A stretch of DNA of 64,000 nucleotides, taken from positions 682,001-746,000 of the forward strand of contig NZ_LR734808.1 in NCBI RefSeq assembly GCF_902506655.1. Direction: 5' to 3'. Each line of letters opens with the position of its first letter. Within the stretch, counting starts at the first letter, position 1. Positions 62,684 to 64,000 of the stretch are shown here, one piece after another. The DNA is from Marinoscillum sp. 108. Lineage in GTDB: Bacteria > Bacteroidota > Bacteroidia > Cytophagales > Cyclobacteriaceae. The position numbers and the translations under genes were made by a program. Below the pieces are notes generated by a model that was given only the letters and a program-made list of their open reading frames with translations, had not been told where the DNA came from and made no database searches.

Positions 62684-63502
62684 CTAGATTTCCTCAATCC
62701 GCACTTCAAAGGTGAGGTTGGCTTTGCTGTCACCCCTGTAGGAGCCCTGTACAGGAAGGGTGTTTTCCGGCTTATAGCTGGAGCAGGCAGGAATGTAGTT
62801 TTCCATAGCCAGAAGACCAGCACTCGGATCCAGACCAATCCACCCGCCACCGGGTACCCAGGCTTCCACCCAGGCATGCAATTCGTGACCTTCCTTAAGT
62901 CCTGGGTTGAAGGCATAGCCACTTACAAAGCGCGCAGGAATGTTCAATTGGCGAAGCATTTGTATCATCATCCAGCTCAAGTCCCTGCAAGACCCACTGC
63001 GCTGCTCAAAACACACATTTGGTGGGAGTACATTTTCCGCATAGCGCTCATTGTGCTCCCAATCCGCATTGATTTCCTTTACCAGGTAGGAGAGGAAGGT
63101 GACCATGTTGCCGCCAGATAGTTCACGAATCTCCGTAATCCAGGCCACCAGCTCCGGGTTCAGATCTACTTTCCCTAAATAGAGCTGCAAAGCGGTCTGA
63201 TGGTCTTTATGTGGGTCTTCTTCCACGAGAAAATCAAATGGATTGAGTGCGGAGGTTTCCACCTCCATTTCGATGCTGATCTCCAGTTTTTCGATCTGAA
63301 AGTTGAACCAGCATTGATGAAAAGGGTTATTTTCAGCATCCAGCCTAAAAGCCAACCCTGAAGGAGCTGGGTCTACATGGATGCGGAAATCCCTCAGCTT
63401 AAAATAGTTTCTCTGAGAGGGGTAAAAGTACAAGTGATGAGGCTCAGCGAAAACCAAATTTGAGTATTCATATAACGTGCGATGACTTATTTTGAGCTTC
63501 AT
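62684..63502 (-). CDS. Transglutaminase-like family protein
   Basis: 272 residues. N-terminal bacterial transglutaminase-like beta domain (LKISHRTLYEYSNLVFAEPHHLYFYP), then the transglutaminase-like core with nucleophile Cys in RSGSCRDLSWMMIQMLR, His in HELHAWVEAWVPGGGW and Asp in IGLDPSAG. These cytoplasmic proteins occur next to alpha-E and ATP-grasp proteins in a set thought to make or modify a peptide-like product. The alpha-E gene is directly upstream (22 bases), confirming the set. Confidence 0.93.
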   Translation of the reverse strand: MKLKISHRTLYEYSNLVFAEPHHLYFYPSQRNYFKLRDFRIHVDPAPSGLAFRLDAENNPFHQCWFNFQIEKLEISIEMEVETSALNPFDFLVEEDPHKDHQTALQLYLGKVDLNPELVAWITEIRELSGGNMVTFLSYLVKEINADWEHNERYAENVLPPNVCFEQRSGSCRDLSWMMIQMLRQLNIPARFVSGYAFNPGLKEGHELHAWVEAWVPGGGWIGLDPSAGLLAMENYIPACSSYKPENTLPVQGSYRGDSKANLTFEVRIEEI

Positions 63503-63524
63503 GTTAATGTCTTTACCAGACAGT

Positions 63525-64000
63525 TTACTGAGATTGAGATTGATCCATCAGGTTAGGCCTGATTTTGAAATACTGTTCGTAGACCGCAGTGGAAATGTCG
63601 TTGATCCGTCCCTGCAGCTTGTCCAGGTATTCGTGCAGTCCAAACTCGAAGACATCATTGATATCTGCAAACTCCAAATCGGCACGAAGGTTTCCGATTT
63701 CCTTCTCAGCTAAATTTGTGTATCCTCTTTTGGCATCCGAGATCTCGTGCAGACAGTTCTCTGCATTGACGAGGCAAAAGAGAATCGATCGCGGAAAGTA
63801 GGAGTTGAGCACCAGATAATTCACGATATTTCCAGGTTCTATTTTGCCATACATCTGCTTGTAAGCATTCAGAGCACTTACCGATTTCAATAGCGCGTTC
63901 CAATGCAGAAAATCCAGCGGTGATCCGATCTCTTCCACCGAAGGGAGCAGGACATGGTATTTTACGTCGAGTATTCTGGAGGTCTTATCCGCTCTCTCTA
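63525..64000 (-). CDS. Alpha-E domain protein (partial, 5' end outside window)
   Basis: About 158 C-terminal residues are visible; the frame is open to the window edge, with ERADKTSRILDVKYHVLLPS before the internal methionine-like codons, which is the normal family start region. Helical repeats typical of the alpha-E family follow: WNALLKSVSALNAYKQMYG, VNYLVLNSYFPRSILFCL and the R-rich final helix. It forms an operon with the transglutaminase-like gene. A circularly permuted ATP-grasp gene is expected just beyond the window edge, an inference from the known gene set. Confidence 0.88.
   Translation of the reverse strand, partial: ERADKTSRILDVKYHVLLPSVEEIGSPLDFLHWNALLKSVSALNAYKQMYGKIEPGNIVNYLVLNSYFPRSILFCLVNAENCLHEISDAKRGYTNLAEKEIGNLRADLEFADINDVFEFGLHEYLDKLQGRINDISTAVYEQYFKIRPNLMDQSQSQ

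Overview
The window looks like a chromosomal piece of a free-living, probably marine, gliding-type member of the Bacteroidota (Cytophagales-like; the rank is an inference). The evidence is a SusC/SusD pair, a one-protein hybrid two-component regulator, two proteins with type IX secretion (T9SS) C-terminal sorting domains, many SPII lipoproteins, a LytTR regulator paired with a TPR histidine kinase, and an HU-HIG-type HU protein. No tRNA, rRNA, CRISPR array or intact insertion sequence was seen.

Layout. 1-2147 (-): small operon of isochorismatase-like hydrolase, AraC regulator and metallo-beta-lactamase-fold hydrolase (cut by the window edge). 2320-4651: two genes of unknown function. 4740-10120: an accessory island. 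A stand-alone GIY-YIG nuclease sits between two clusters of ATTCCGGT/ACCGGAAT hairpin repeats, followed by an HU-like protein, a terminator array, and a tightly overlapping AT-rich four-gene operon (6630-9814) that I read as an ABC-three-component (ABC-3C) anti-phage-type conflict system. Its effector side appears split: a 63-residue single-TM protein and the C-terminal-domain protein carry the same Asn/Gly-rich motif. More repeat units close the island on the right.

10166-16009 (-): an unassigned six-gene cluster with two long paralogous proteins I cannot name, a NCxSW-type putative cysteine hydrolase, two small proteins and a membrane-anchored GH25 muramidase. 16246-19186 (+): a small unknown protein, then a TPR histidine kinase and LytTR response regulator. 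19257-26143 (-): yjdM/phnA-like zinc-ribbon gene, then an oxidative metabolism cluster (ABM monooxygenase, IorB/IorA-like molybdenum hydroxylase, cupin, carboxymuconolactone decarboxylase, aldo/keto reductase, two SnoaL/DUF4440 proteins) with a divergent AraC regulator (26324). 27308-30668 (+): copper-linked operon of CxGxC small membrane protein, MbnP lipoprotein, MbnH/MauG-type di-haem enzyme and a CDVCGC beta-barrel. 30710-33601 (-): PLP decarboxylase with a MocR-type regulator. 33861-44295: mixed housekeeping and unknown genes, including DUF4407, DUF1593, a thioredoxin-reductase-like enzyme, a large YHYH/T9SS protein and an ArsR regulator next to an SRPBCC-VOC fusion.

44421-61695: a polysaccharide utilisation locus (PUL). 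A 1373-residue HTCS sensor-regulator (-) faces GH130, MFS permease, an alpha/alpha-toroid lipoprotein, SusC, SusD, a LamG surface glycan-binding lipoprotein and a 1028-residue T9SS-secreted protein (+). The lipoprotein and the secreted protein share a ~500-residue domain I cannot assign to a named glycosidase family; these are the best candidates for new polysaccharide-cleaving enzymes, acting before GH130 handles the imported (probably beta-mannosyl) oligosaccharides. 61736-64000 (-): AbiC-like membrane protein, transglutaminase-like protein and a partial alpha-E protein.

Strongest leads: the split-effector ABC-3C operon with twin palindromes in its promoter, the GIY-YIG nuclease nested in its putative target repeats, the paired unassigned toroid enzymes of the PUL, and the 10.1-16.0 kb cluster of unknown paralogs with a muramidase.
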